From NCBI GenBank assembly GCA_037501455.1, contig CM074860.1, forward strand, positions 23,333,001 through 23,397,000: a stretch of 64,000 nucleotides of DNA, read 5' to 3'. A model generated the notes under the pieces. That model saw only the letters and a list, made by a program, of their open reading frames with translations. It was not told the DNA's origin and did not search any database. Shown piece after piece: positions 38,769 through 49,161 of this stretch. Positions within the stretch are counted from its first letter, which is position 1. Each line of letters opens with the position of its first letter. Origin of the DNA: Lantana camara (taxonomy: Eukaryota > Streptophyta > Magnoliopsida > Lamiales > Verbenaceae). The position numbers and the translations under genes were made by a program.

Positions 38769-39650
38769 GGGAATGTGTCAAAACTCCCCAAGGCACGAAA
38801 CAAATTTGACATCGCTCCGCTATGAAGAAAATATCAATACTAACTCCCATTTTAAATTTGTAATTTGATTTCACTCCCAAATTTTGACAAAATCACCAAA
38901 ATAACCTTGAAAAAACATGAAATGTCATAACATATCACTCTTCCCACTCACATAAACCATTTCGTTAACATAATACATCATATACACTATTTTATACTTT
39001 TATTTTGTATGTTAATACTTCAAAATATAATTTTCATATTTCATATGTAAAAATTAATATATATATATTTTTTTTGTGTAGGTGGATAGTGGGGTAAAAA
39101 TTAATTGTTGATTTATATTTTGAAGTGTTAATTAGAAAGTATAAAGTATCCAAATCATAAAATAGAGTGCTGAAATTATAAAATAGATTATCCAAATTAT
39201 AAAACAGAGTATCCAACTTATAAAATAGAGTATCCAGATTTAAAAGTAGAGTATTATTTGTAAAAGTTAAAGTATTCAGGTTTAAAATTAAAATATGAGA
39301 AGGAAAAAAAAGAAAGAAAAAAGAGTATTGTTCGTAATAGTTAAAGTACTTATGTTTTAAATTAGAGTATTATTCATAAAAGTTAAAGTGCCTAAATTTA
39401 TAATTGAAGTATTGTTCATAAATATTAAAGTATTCAAATTTAAAAATAGAGTATTATTCGTAAAAATTAGAGTACTCAAGTTTAAAATTGAAGTATGAAA
39501 AAGAAAAAGAAATAAATAAGGGTATTGCAGTCAATTTAGTTGAGTGAGGAGTGAAATCAAATTATAAATTTGAATTGGGGAGTTAATATAGTTTTTTTTT
39601 TTATATATGGGGGAGTAATCTAAATTATTTTTAATTGGGAGAGAGTTAGA
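38769..39650. mobile_element. MITE-like element, copy 2
   Basis: The left side (ACTCCCATTTTAAATTTGTAATTTGATTTCACTCCC, 38844-38879) is the reverse complement, with few changes, of the right side (39546-39585). The outermost GGGGGAATGTGTCAAAACTCCCC-type end resembles the MITE at 13336. The interior carries ATAGAGTATCCAAATTATAAAA repeats and the same modules as copy 1. No target duplication was recognised. Confidence 0.6.
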
Positions 39651-41185
39651 GACTATTAGAGCCCAAGTGACGCCCAAGTCTTTTTTTAGGGATATAACCC
39701 TCAATTTCTTTTCTCTTTTTCTTTTTTATCTATTATCTTATGTGGGCTCCTCTTTTTCTTTTTTTTTCTCCTATATTATCTCGATAGACATGCACATATT
39801 CAAATTTCAGATTCGCCCCCTCCATAGTCATCTTCTCGTCGTTGATTCATCTTCTGCAATCGCCTCTATATTCGTCTTCTGCAATCGCCAGCATCTTTGT
39901 CTTCTACAACTAGTTCTGACTGCATCTTTGTCTTCTACAACCGGTTCTGCAATTGCGTTTACCCGCATCTTCATCTTCTACAACCAATTCTGCAATCGCT
40001 TAGTCTTCTACAACCAGTAGCCACCTGCGTTCTAAAAAAGATATAAGAAATAATTTTATGTTATGAAAATCAAGAAATCTTATCGTATTCTTCTACTCTT
40101 TTGTACTTTTTTTTTTGTTTCTTCTTCTATTTTGGTTTGATTTTGAGATACCAGATACTTTGAAAATCGACAATTCGATCATTAGGATCGAGTGATCGAT
40201 TGCAGTGATCGACTACAATCCAGTTCTCGAATGTAGTGATCGATTTCTTGATTGGAGTGATGAACTCGATCATTAGTGATCGAGAACTCTCGATCCTAGT
40301 GATCTAGGTCGATCACTTGAAGATATCTGGATCTTCAAAAAATAAATAAAAAATAAATAAAAAAGAAAAAGAATAAACGAAAATAAAGAAAAAATTTGAA
40401 GATCGATATGTCAATCCTATTAATTTTCATGAATAAAAGAAAATAAAAAATTAAAGAATAAAAGAAAATAAAGAAAAAAATCAAGATCAACATATTCGAT
40501 CACTCGATCGATATGTCTATCTGAACAAATGAAAAATAATTATATTTAATATTTATTTTATTAGACATAATTCAAAAAATGGTTATATAATGAATGGTTT
40601 TGAAATTAGGAGTTATTTTCCTAAATAAAAACTTAACCCTTTTTTCTAAAGCCGGCCAGAGAGTTATTAATTATGACCCCATATATAAAGAGTTTAATTT
40701 TAATAAATTTATTAAATAATAATTATTTTATTTCATAAAGGAGTTATTACTTCCTCATTATTCACGGACTCAATATATATTTACCAAAAAAAAAAGGAAG
40801 TTATGGGCTTGAACCAGCCTTACAAAGTGGGGGGAGTTGACTCAAGAACCCCCAAAAGACTTTTTTTCGTTATGTAACCCCTAGTTTCTAAAGAATTGGG
40901 TATATAACCCTCGGCTTCATTAGGGTATAATTAGCGCTTAGTTAATTACTCAGCCTAATCAAACATTGTCACGTCGTTTTTTGAGAGTTTCATTTTGACC
41001 CCAATATTTATACAAAATCAGAATCTGACCCCAAATCACATTCAACCTAATTCTTCTCCGCTGCTGGCTCTGCAACGAAAAACCCAAACCCCAATTTTTC
41101 TGTAATTTCTTCTCCGATCTGTGCCGTTCGTTTGATTATTCGAAGAACCCTAAAGTATCAACACCTCTATCTGATTACACGGACA
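39651..41185. other. Spacer with imperfect repeats and GATC-box cluster
   Basis: 39820-40020 has degenerate repeats of CATCTTTGTCTTCTACAACCAGTTCTGCAATCGC type. 40160-40340 is dense in GTGATCGA motifs, including ATCGA-GTGA-TCGAT at 40187-40200. Two similar modules (GTCTTTTTTTAGGGATATAACCC at 39677 and GACTTTTTTTCGTTATGTAACCCC at 40858) bracket the interval. 40985-41185 looks like the 5' leader of the transposase gene. No host gene. Confidence 0.5.
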
Positions 41186-41292
41186 ATGGCAAACGACGAC
41201 AATCAAAGGTAAGAAAGATTTATGTTCGTACGAAGTGTTTTTGGAACCCTATTCTGCGTTTTCAATGAGAAATCAAGAATCATTCTTTACCC

Positions 41293-43952
41293 TGTAGCAC
41301 CCCTTAACACGTGGAGGTACCACACCCCCGCACTATAGGTCAATCCACATACGAAACGGCCAATCCGTACATGAACCAACCTATAGCGAACGGGTGACAA
41401 TGTAATACACGACAAGCTAGGCGGGATAACTTATTTATGTGACAAAATAAAGCGGAAGCATAAACTGGTTTCTATCAAATATTTCCATTTATCAAGTCAT
41501 GACATTTCTCGTTTACCAACTAAAATATGTTCTAACTTTCCATATCAATACATTATCATCACCAAATATAAAACAATAGTATTAACCACAATTTCATAAG
41601 TAACAACAAATAACCAAATACACGAACCATGGTTGACTCGACTACATGAACTGGACTGGACTCGACTCCCGCCTAGCGTGTACCTGCAATAACCTGAAAG
41701 GTGGAGGTGTCAGTCTGTGAAGACCGAGTGAGGGGTTTACATATATATTAGCACAGATAACATGCAAGTTATATTCTCGGGTAAAGATTTATTAAAGGTA
41801 AATATATGAGTTCAATAATAATAGCTTCGCCCGAGAATACAACTATCAATATTAAATACTTGTTCATTTTCATGCGATCAATACATGGCCCCGGCGAGTA
41901 AGGGCGGTCTCCATCCGAACTCCAAATGTACATGAACATGCTTGCTTGATTATTAAACAATAAGTGATCATGCAATTCAATTATCGTGTAATCGTGCATG
42001 TGTAATCATATAACACCTTCATGGAATGGAAATCATGCAATAACCCGAGGACAATCCGCGGTGCCAGATTCATCCCCAGTCTCCTTCTTCCTCCGGTTTG
42101 ATGATGGGATTGCAAGGCCCCAACATCCATGCATGTTTAGCAGAGGGTACATGAATCCCTAAGCCCGGAGCTCCTTCCTCCACTAACCTCCTAGCGGATT
42201 CAGGGGTGACCCCAAATGTGGTGAGGATAGCGCCAGAGTTACCCGTCAGCCCTTGCTTTCCCGGTTGGCTCTAGTCACTACCCTCGGGCCCATCGTGCAC
42301 GGTCATGCTACTCGCCTAAAACATGCTTGATTCATGACAATAACATGGCTTGCTTGCTTGCGTTTCATGAACATGACTTGAAATGATAAGTGATTTCATG
42401 GAAATTATAGATATAAATACCTTTGGCCGAAAGATCACGTAAAGGTTATACGGGTTCTATATAACTAGCAATTAAACCTCACCTGACAGGCGACACACGA
42501 CTCGTGACTGCGTGAACGTGCTCATGCTCGACAATCTCCGCCCTGGAGAATAACTGGACAAGAAACGGGACAATGTACGTGCATGAGACTACAATTCAAG
42601 GATATTACTTCATATAAGACGCACGGCGTGATCAGGCACGAGACATCATGCAATATACAATGTAGCATGTAAATATCATGTTTTGACATGTAATTAATCA
42701 TATAATAACAATTTGGGGTCAAATAAGCCATCGGATCGAGGGGCTAAAAATGTAATTTTATGCAGAAACTTTCTGCACTTCCAGAGGCCTGGGAACGGCC
42801 TTTCCAGGGTTCAGTTCAAAGTGGGAAGGGCCGTTCCCGCCTGTCGGGCTCCCCGAAGATGGGAACGGCCGTTCCGGGTCACAATCCAAAATGGGAACGG
42901 TCGTTCCCGTCCTCGCCGCCAAGCACATTATTCAAATCAATGGGAACGGCCGTTCCCAATTACAAAGGGAACGGGAAGGGTCGTTCCCGTTTTACAGAAG
43001 ATGCAGAAACAGGGGAGAAGAACAGGGGAAGCACGAAATACATCTCCAAATCTCTCCAACACTCATAATTAATCTCCATAAACCATAATTCATGAAATGA
43101 AACACATATACATGCCTAAGCTACCATAAAGCTTGATATAAACACTCAATCCTCTATGATTTTCAAGAATCATGAATTTCAAGCTCACACATATATCCGT
43201 CATATATCATCAAATTCTCTAATAATTCAAGCATGATTTCAAACTATGATCAAGTATTCATGCTTCTAACATCAAGTAATCAAGTTAGCTAGCTTAACCA
43301 CTAACCCTAGCTTCACTCATAAATTCCAAGAAATCATATAAATGATCATATATATACCTTGAGATAAAAATAAATGGAAGAAGATGATGAATATGGATGC
43401 TTGAACTTGAATCATGGATTTCCTTAACAAATTCTAGCTTGAAGATGATGATTTCCTCCTCCCCTTCTCTATAGTTTTGGCTTGGTAAAGAGGAGCAAAG
43501 AGGGATGATGATTCTTGAAGAAAATGAAATGAAGAATGTGGAAGAAATGCATATACGATATATTTGGGGAAAAAAATGTAGTAATTATGATCAAATCCTT
43601 CAAGTACCATAAGTTATGCAATTGAGGATATAAGGTTTGGAAAATGATCAATTTAGTCCTCAAAGGTTTTCATGCAATTTGGTCCTCTAATTTATGTAAA
43701 TGAACAAGTAAGGACAATTAAGCAATTAAGATACCCTCGGCAATTAACTCACGTAACAATAAATTCAATATGTAACATAATTCCCAAATTGGCATACTTT
43801 TCATACATTTTCACGTAATCATATTGAAACACAATTTATAAAATTAATATAACACGTATAAATTAAATAGATGAAAATAATGGAATAAATTCCTACGCTC
43901 GAAACTCACACGTGTCGAGCGTACCTGACTGTCTGAAATTCGGGGCGTTACA
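41293..43952 (-). mobile_element. Solo LTR of an element-B-like gypsy family, 2660 bp
   Basis: TGTAGCACCCC to GGGGCGTTACA with the 5-bp duplication TACCC on both sides (41288-41292 and 43953-43957). It is in reverse orientation and no internal region remains, which is the product of LTR-LTR recombination. It carries six GGGAACG/CGTTCCC hairpins (42790-42990) like the LTRs of element B. It sits inside the intron of the transposase gene. Confidence 0.93.
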
Positions 43953-44115
43953 TACCCTCCTGGGTTTGGCTGTGTTATCTTTCCGGGTTTAATACAGAAC
44001 AGCTTCTAACCTGTTTTGGACGCCAATACGACATGTCCATATGACATCTTAACTCATCTTTGATTGATTCGCCATAAAAACATGATCTTGGGCTTTCTTC
44101 ATTCTCGTAACAGTG

Positions 44116-44395
44116 GTCGATTACTAGATTAAAGGTATCTATTGGAAGATCATATATCTATTGATAGATCATACTATGTCGAGTGATAGATCTTTTTTTT
44201 TTTTTTTACTGCATGCATGGTTTATTTTTCCCATGCAACGTGTTTCTATAGGGTTTTCTTAATTCAATAGCCCATGATTCATTTGATCGCGTGCTGGATT
44301 GATATATATCTAGTGCTCAACCATGATATTCTAGTGCTAGATCATGTATCGCGCACTAGAATATATATATATCTAGCACTTGATATATATATATA
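44116..44395. repeat. Box cluster in the transposase intron
   Basis: Imperfect 14-bp boxes at 44116, 44137 and onward (one exact: ATCTA-TTGA-TAGAT near 44156), then a second group near 44310-44380 with GTGC/GCAC spacers. Spacing is 19-22 bp. Confidence 0.7.
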
Positions 44396-44871
44396 TATAT
44401 TTTTTAAGTTCTTATGCATGTATGGATAATTAAATATTCTTTACGACTGTGTACAGGACATTTGTTTTTGGAGTTGAATTTGGAGTGTGGCAAGAAGAAT
44501 CCGCTCGTTTGAATTGGGTTGCGGACAAAAAGCAAACGACTGCTCTTATTGTCAGCAATTAGCCTACATTTCGAATGTTAATAACTGATGTTCTTAAACA
44601 ATCAGGACTTGCTTGCTCCCATGATGATGTACATGTGAAATATTTTCTTACAAGTGCACCTCCAACCAGTCATCCAACTGAAATAAAGTCTGATCACGAC
44701 CTTCAAGTTTACTTCGCAGATATCCATCCTCAGGGCTGGAGGCCGATCTTGAATGTTTCGTTTGATAGGAGGGAGAGTTAAACAGAATCCCTACAGGTTG
44801 GGACAACAGTGTTCACTACTGAGGATGATAATGATCAACACGAACATAATTATTAGGATTTCACCCTTCCT

Positions 44872-45051
44872 GATAACACCGATGAAGACCGGACCCCAGC
44901 TCTTCGTGATAACAACGATGACGACTGGACCCCAGCTCTTCCTGATAACACCGATGAAGACCGGACCCCAGCTCTTCGTGATAACAACGATGACGACTGG
45001 ACCCCAGCTCTTCCTGATAACAACGATGAAGATCGGACCCCAACTCTTCCT
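44872..45051 (+). repeat. 36-bp minisatellite coding an acidic 12-residue repeat
   Basis: Five units alternating DNTDEDRTPALR and DNNDDDWTPALP in the transposase frame. Array purity suggests recent expansion. Confidence 0.9.
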
Positions 45052-47018
45052 GATAACAACGACGAACAAATTGTAAATTGTGGGACCGAAGTAGATCTTC
45101 AGCATCCCTCTGAGGAAGAAGTGCCCAATCAACATATTAATGAGGAAGAAGCCATCGTCTGTTATTATAATCCAGAGGTCGGGATTGAAAGTCATACGTG
45201 GGATGATGGTTCAGGTTTTAAGGATGACGAAGAGTTTAAAAACAAATAAGAAGCCGTTATAAAATTCAACATTGTTGCATGTAAGGGAAGCTTCCAATTC
45301 CGAACGCTAAAATCAACAAAGTCCCTTTTTGTTCTGCGATGTTGTTGCAATGATTGCAAATGGTGGGTTCTGTGTGTTAAATATAACAATTCTGATAGAT
45401 TTTTGCTCCGAAAGTATATTCGGATTCACAATTGTGGGTTGGAGGAGATAACTAATCATCATCATCAGGCCACCGCAAAAATGATAGGGGAGTTAGTGCA
45501 GCATATGTTTCTTGACGGGAAAGACCCCACACCAGGCGATATTAAAAAGTACATCGAACTTCAATTGGGGGTGAAGCTTAGCACTGGAAGTGTTGGATGG
45601 GCAGAAATCATGCTAAGAATATTGTCAGAGGCTCACCGGAGCATGGATATGAAATAATAGATGCATATCAGTATATGCTAACAAGAACGAATGAAGGAAG
45701 CATCACTGATTTGGTTCTTGACACCGAAGGCAGGTTTCTGCATTTTTTTGTTGCATTTGGCCCTTGCATACGGGGTTTTAAATACATACGCAAGGTGTTA
45801 GCCGTTGACGGTTGCTTCTTGAAGGGTAAATATGAAGGTACATTGCTTGTAGCTACTGCACAAGATAGTGAGAACCATACTTTTCCTCTTGCATGGGCAG
45901 TGGTCGATTCAGAGAATAATGCATCATGGGAATGGTTTTTTAACAATATAAAAAGCATTGTACCTGATAGTGACGATCTCTGTATAATATCCGATAGACA
46001 TCTTTCCATAAAAAATACGATTGCTAAGGTTTATCCGACTGCGCACCATGGATTTTGTGCAAAGCACTTGTCGGAGAACTTGAAATAATGGTTTAAAAAA
46101 AGTGCGATCATTGAGCCATTTTTTAGGGCAGCCAAAGCATACACTGTCGGAGATTTCATGGAGCACTACAAAGAGATAGAACGTCTTCACAAACGTGTAG
46201 CGGAATACTTGAAGGATGATGTTGGTTTTGAGTTATGGAACCGGGTACATTCTAAATCAAACAGGTTTGATGTCCTGACTACCAACATCGCCGAGTCTAT
46301 TAATTCTAGGCTTCGTTCTGAAAGAGGGTATCCTATCCATTCTTTGATTGAGTCTATCATACGAATTTTGGGAAAATGGTTCCACGACCGGCGAACGGAT
46401 ATGTTGAAGAGCAGTACAATCCTGGTGCCATCAAAAGAGAAAGTTCTACGGATTAATTTGGACAAATCTAAAGGTTGCGTTGCACAACAGTTCAACGCTC
46501 ATGTATTTTCTATCCGCGGCCTTGGAGATCCGGTTATGGTTGACTTGAACAATATGATATGCACATGTGGTGTCTTCCAGGCAGAGAAGATCCCCTGTCC
46601 CCATGCAGTATCGGCGTTAAAGAAGTTCAACGAAGAACAGTTTGGACAAAGAATATATGACGTATGCTCCAAATTTTACACAGTTGATTATTACATACTT
46701 GCATATTTTGAGACAATATTCCCTACACCTCCAGAGTTAGAGTGGGATTTTCCTGAAGTCACATGTATAAGACAAGTAAAACCACCACCACTGAAGTCTC
46801 GCATCGGAAGAAAAAGGATGACTCGATTCCTGGCTCCTTATGAGGGAAGGAAAAGATACAATACTTGTTCAAACTGTGGAGGAAAGGGACATAAAAGAAC
46901 TACGTGTGACCAGGGTATCGAGGAAACGAATAATTAATCACAAGTAACAGGGTGTTGGATATTTTGTTTTTGTGTTTTCTTGTAAATAAAGAAAGTTGAT
47001 TATGTAATATAGTGATAG

Positions 47019-47880
47019 ATCTAGCAGTAGATTCAAAGGATCTAGCACTAGATGCAAAGGATCTATCAGTAGATCAAGCATTGCACTCAGGATCTATCAC
47101 TCGATGTGTGCGATCTAGTACTAGAAACCAGTCTGCAAAAATGTTTTCTTTTTTTCCTTGTAATATGTAGATCACCAAGAGCTATATACAATGTTACTAA
47201 ATAGCGCTTTGGATTTTTTCCAATTAATTTTTTCATGTCTTGCTTTCTTTCCTTGTAATACGTATATCCCAAGATATTGAAATGGATCCAGCAGTAGATT
47301 TGAAGGATCTAGCACTAGATGCAAAGGATCTAGCACTAGATTCGGAGGATCTATCAATAGATCAAGCACTGCAGTGCAGGATCTATCACTCTATTTATGC
47401 GATCTAGTACTAGAAACCATGCTGCAAAAATTGTTTCTTTATTTGCACTAGATACTAAAAATGTTACTAAATAGCACTTTGGATTTTTTCCAATTAATTT
47501 TTTCATGTCTTGCTTTCTTTCCTTGTAATACGTAGATCCCAAGTAATCGAAATGGATCCAGCAGTAGATTTGAAGGATCTAGCACTAGATGCAAAGGATC
47601 TAGCACTAGATTCGGAGGATCTATCAGTAGATCAAGCACTGCAGTCCAGGATCTATCACTCGATTTATGCGATCTAGTACTAGAAGCCATGCTGCAAAAA
47701 TGGTTTCTTTATTTGCGCTAGATACTAAAAATGTTACTAAATAGCGCTTTGGATTTTTTCCAATTAATTTTTTCATGTCTTGCTTTCTTTCCTTGTAATA
47801 CGTAGATTCCAAGTTATCGAAATGGATCCAGCAGTAGATTTGAAGGATCTAGCACTAGATGCAAAGGATTTATTAACATA
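47019..47880. repeat. Tandem array, 270-bp unit, about 3.2 copies, with phased boxes
   Basis: AATGGATCCAGCAGTAGATT begins at 47281, 47551 and 47821, exactly 270 bp apart, after a diverged first copy. Each unit carries five or six ATCTA-N4-TAGAT-type boxes. Starts in the first copy are 47019, 47040, 47061, 47092 and 47113. The rest of the unit is T-rich (GGATTTTTTCCAATTAATT). Confidence 0.92.
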
Positions 47881-48069
47881 TAATTTCAAATAAAATAAAA
47901 TATTAACAGAAGAAAATATTAACAGTAACAATCAATAGATTTCTTTCCTTGTAATCTGCCGTATTTGATTGAAATGTTCATGAAAATCGTCATTTCCGTA
48001 AGACTTGTTGCCAAACAGTAACAATCAATAGATTTCTTTGTTTGGCCTTGCAATAGATTGTTAGACATT

Positions 48070-48309
48070 GTAGAAGAACTATGCAATGTGCAATACAGGA
48101 GAGAGCATTGAGAGCTTTGTGCAACCTTTGCATTGCAAACAATGGAAAGAAACCCTGGAAAATGCAATTGAAGATTTATTATAGATTTATTATACATGTA
48201 TAATAAATCTTCAATTGCATCTTCAAGGGTTTCTTTCCATTGTTATGCAAAGGTTGCGCAAAGCATCTCAAAACTCTCTCTTGTACTGCCCATCATATAG
48301 TTCATCTAC
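48070..48309. repeat. Foldback (inverted repeat) with ~110-bp arms
   Basis: GTAGAAGAACTATGC to GATTTATTA is mirrored by TAATAAATC to AGTTCATCTAC with a few mismatches and small indels. The centre has its own perfect palindrome around TATACATGTATA. It may be a MITE. The flanking 47920-48060 also holds two copies of ACAGTAACAATCAATAGATTTCTTT-type text. Confidence 0.8.
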
Positions 48310-48676
48310 AACGAGTAAACACTACATGGACCAAATAAAGAAACACCTATTGATTCCTACTGTATGGCGGAAATCATACAGTAAACATGATAATTTTCAA
48401 GAGCAATTCAAACTAATAGGGCAGACTCTCACAGATTTGTGTAGGATTTTTCCCTTAAGCGGGGGAGGAAGAGAGAGGATGAGGGGGAGAGGCAGAGGAG
48501 GGGGGAGCGGAAGGAATGCCGGCGGCTACGGCAGAGAAAAAAAAATGGAACTGAAAGGAATTTAGGGCTTAGTGGGGGTTTAAATATACTTAAATTCTTA
48601 GGTGTTTCATAATATTATAAAATATTTATAACCGTTAATATAGTAGCCGTTATTATAGCCATTGGTGGGTTCCTTG

Positions 48677-48686
48677 TATTTATATA
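48677..48686 (+). promoter_or_regulatory. TATA box of the GRF gene
   Basis: TATTTATATA lies 36 bp before the candidate ATG at 48722. A second TATA-like site on the minus strand (TATATTTAAA near 48585) may make 48480-48720 a divergent promoter, but no minus-strand gene was found. Confidence 0.4.
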
Positions 48687-48721
48687 GGTCATTTGATTAT
48701 CATTTAACGAATTTAAAGATC

Positions 48722-49069
48722 ATGGCAAGTTAAGCTAGCTCTACTTATACCCAGAAAAAAACACTGAGATATAGAAAGGAGAAGTGCAGGGAATGCGATC
48801 AGTGGACTACAATAAAGGTGGTAGAGAGAGATAATTTGAATCGGGGAAGACTATTTTATTGGTACAATCAGCATGGATTTTCTCATTGGTGTAACCCCAT
48901 GGTTGAAGATCAGTATCCATATAACGACGAAGGTGGTGATGCTACGAGCCGAAGGACACCATTCGTTACAATTGGAGGAGAACAGAATATGGTGTACAAG
49001 TTGGTAGTAGGCCAGATGCTTCTTTTAACAGTAATTCTGGTTATTTGGATTGTAAAACTCACAATGTAA
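48722..49069 (+). pseudogene. GRF-type zinc-finger small protein with C-terminal membrane segment
   Basis: The ATG at 48722 is followed in frame by TAA at codon 4. The frame then stays open to 49069. It holds a GRF finger pattern: CREC, then RDNLNRGRLFYWY, then HGFSHWCNP, and ends in a hydrophobic helix (LLLTVILVIWIVKL). Plant genomes hold many such GRF-plus-tail proteins, several linked to transposons. The start could instead be a downstream non-ATG or a lost upstream exon, so the status is uncertain. It lies between the two box arrays. Confidence 0.65.
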
Positions 49070-49161
49070 CTGGTGTTGTATTGTGTAATAAGATCCAATC
49101 TACCACGCGATCGTGCGGATCTATCACTAGATATATGCCGCTTTTAATACCAGAATGTAAC

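Larger units (their letters stand above)
41186..46937 (+). pseudogene. MuDR-family transposase, two exons, solo LTR in its intron
   Basis: Exon 1 is 41186-41208 (MANDDNQ, donor AG/GTAAG). Exon 2 starts at 44457 in matching phase. Order in exon 2: N-terminal domain with FVFGVEFGVW and a VKYFLTS stretch; an acidic 12-residue repeat; the MuDR DNA-binding domain (FQFRTLKSTKS, CCCNDCKWWVLC); the MULE DDE domain with VDGCFLKGKYEGTLL (first Asp), ISDRH (second Asp) and a C/H motif at GFCAKHL; a SWIM zinc finger (CTCGVF to CPHAV); and a CCHC knuckle (46866-46907). In-frame stops at 44560, 44779, 44854, 45247 and 46086 and a one-base shift near 45605 make it a pseudogene as read. AATAAA lies at 46985. 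Confidence 0.88.

Noticed and set aside
39667..40020. 117-codon ORF with Ser/Phe-rich repeats
   Set aside because: Reading through imperfect CTTCTACAAC repeats. No signal peptide or domain I would trust.
44753..45195. ORFs with repeated GPQLF / GVRSS motifs over the transposase acidic repeat
   Set aside because: Shadows of the 36-bp minisatellite in other frames. The true frame joins the flanking MuDR domains.
48465..48560. Gly/Arg-rich ORF end (GRGRGGGSGRNAGG) in 48215-48565
   Set aside because: A purine-rich tract next to a foldback arm. No partner domain, and more likely part of a promoter or leader on the other strand.
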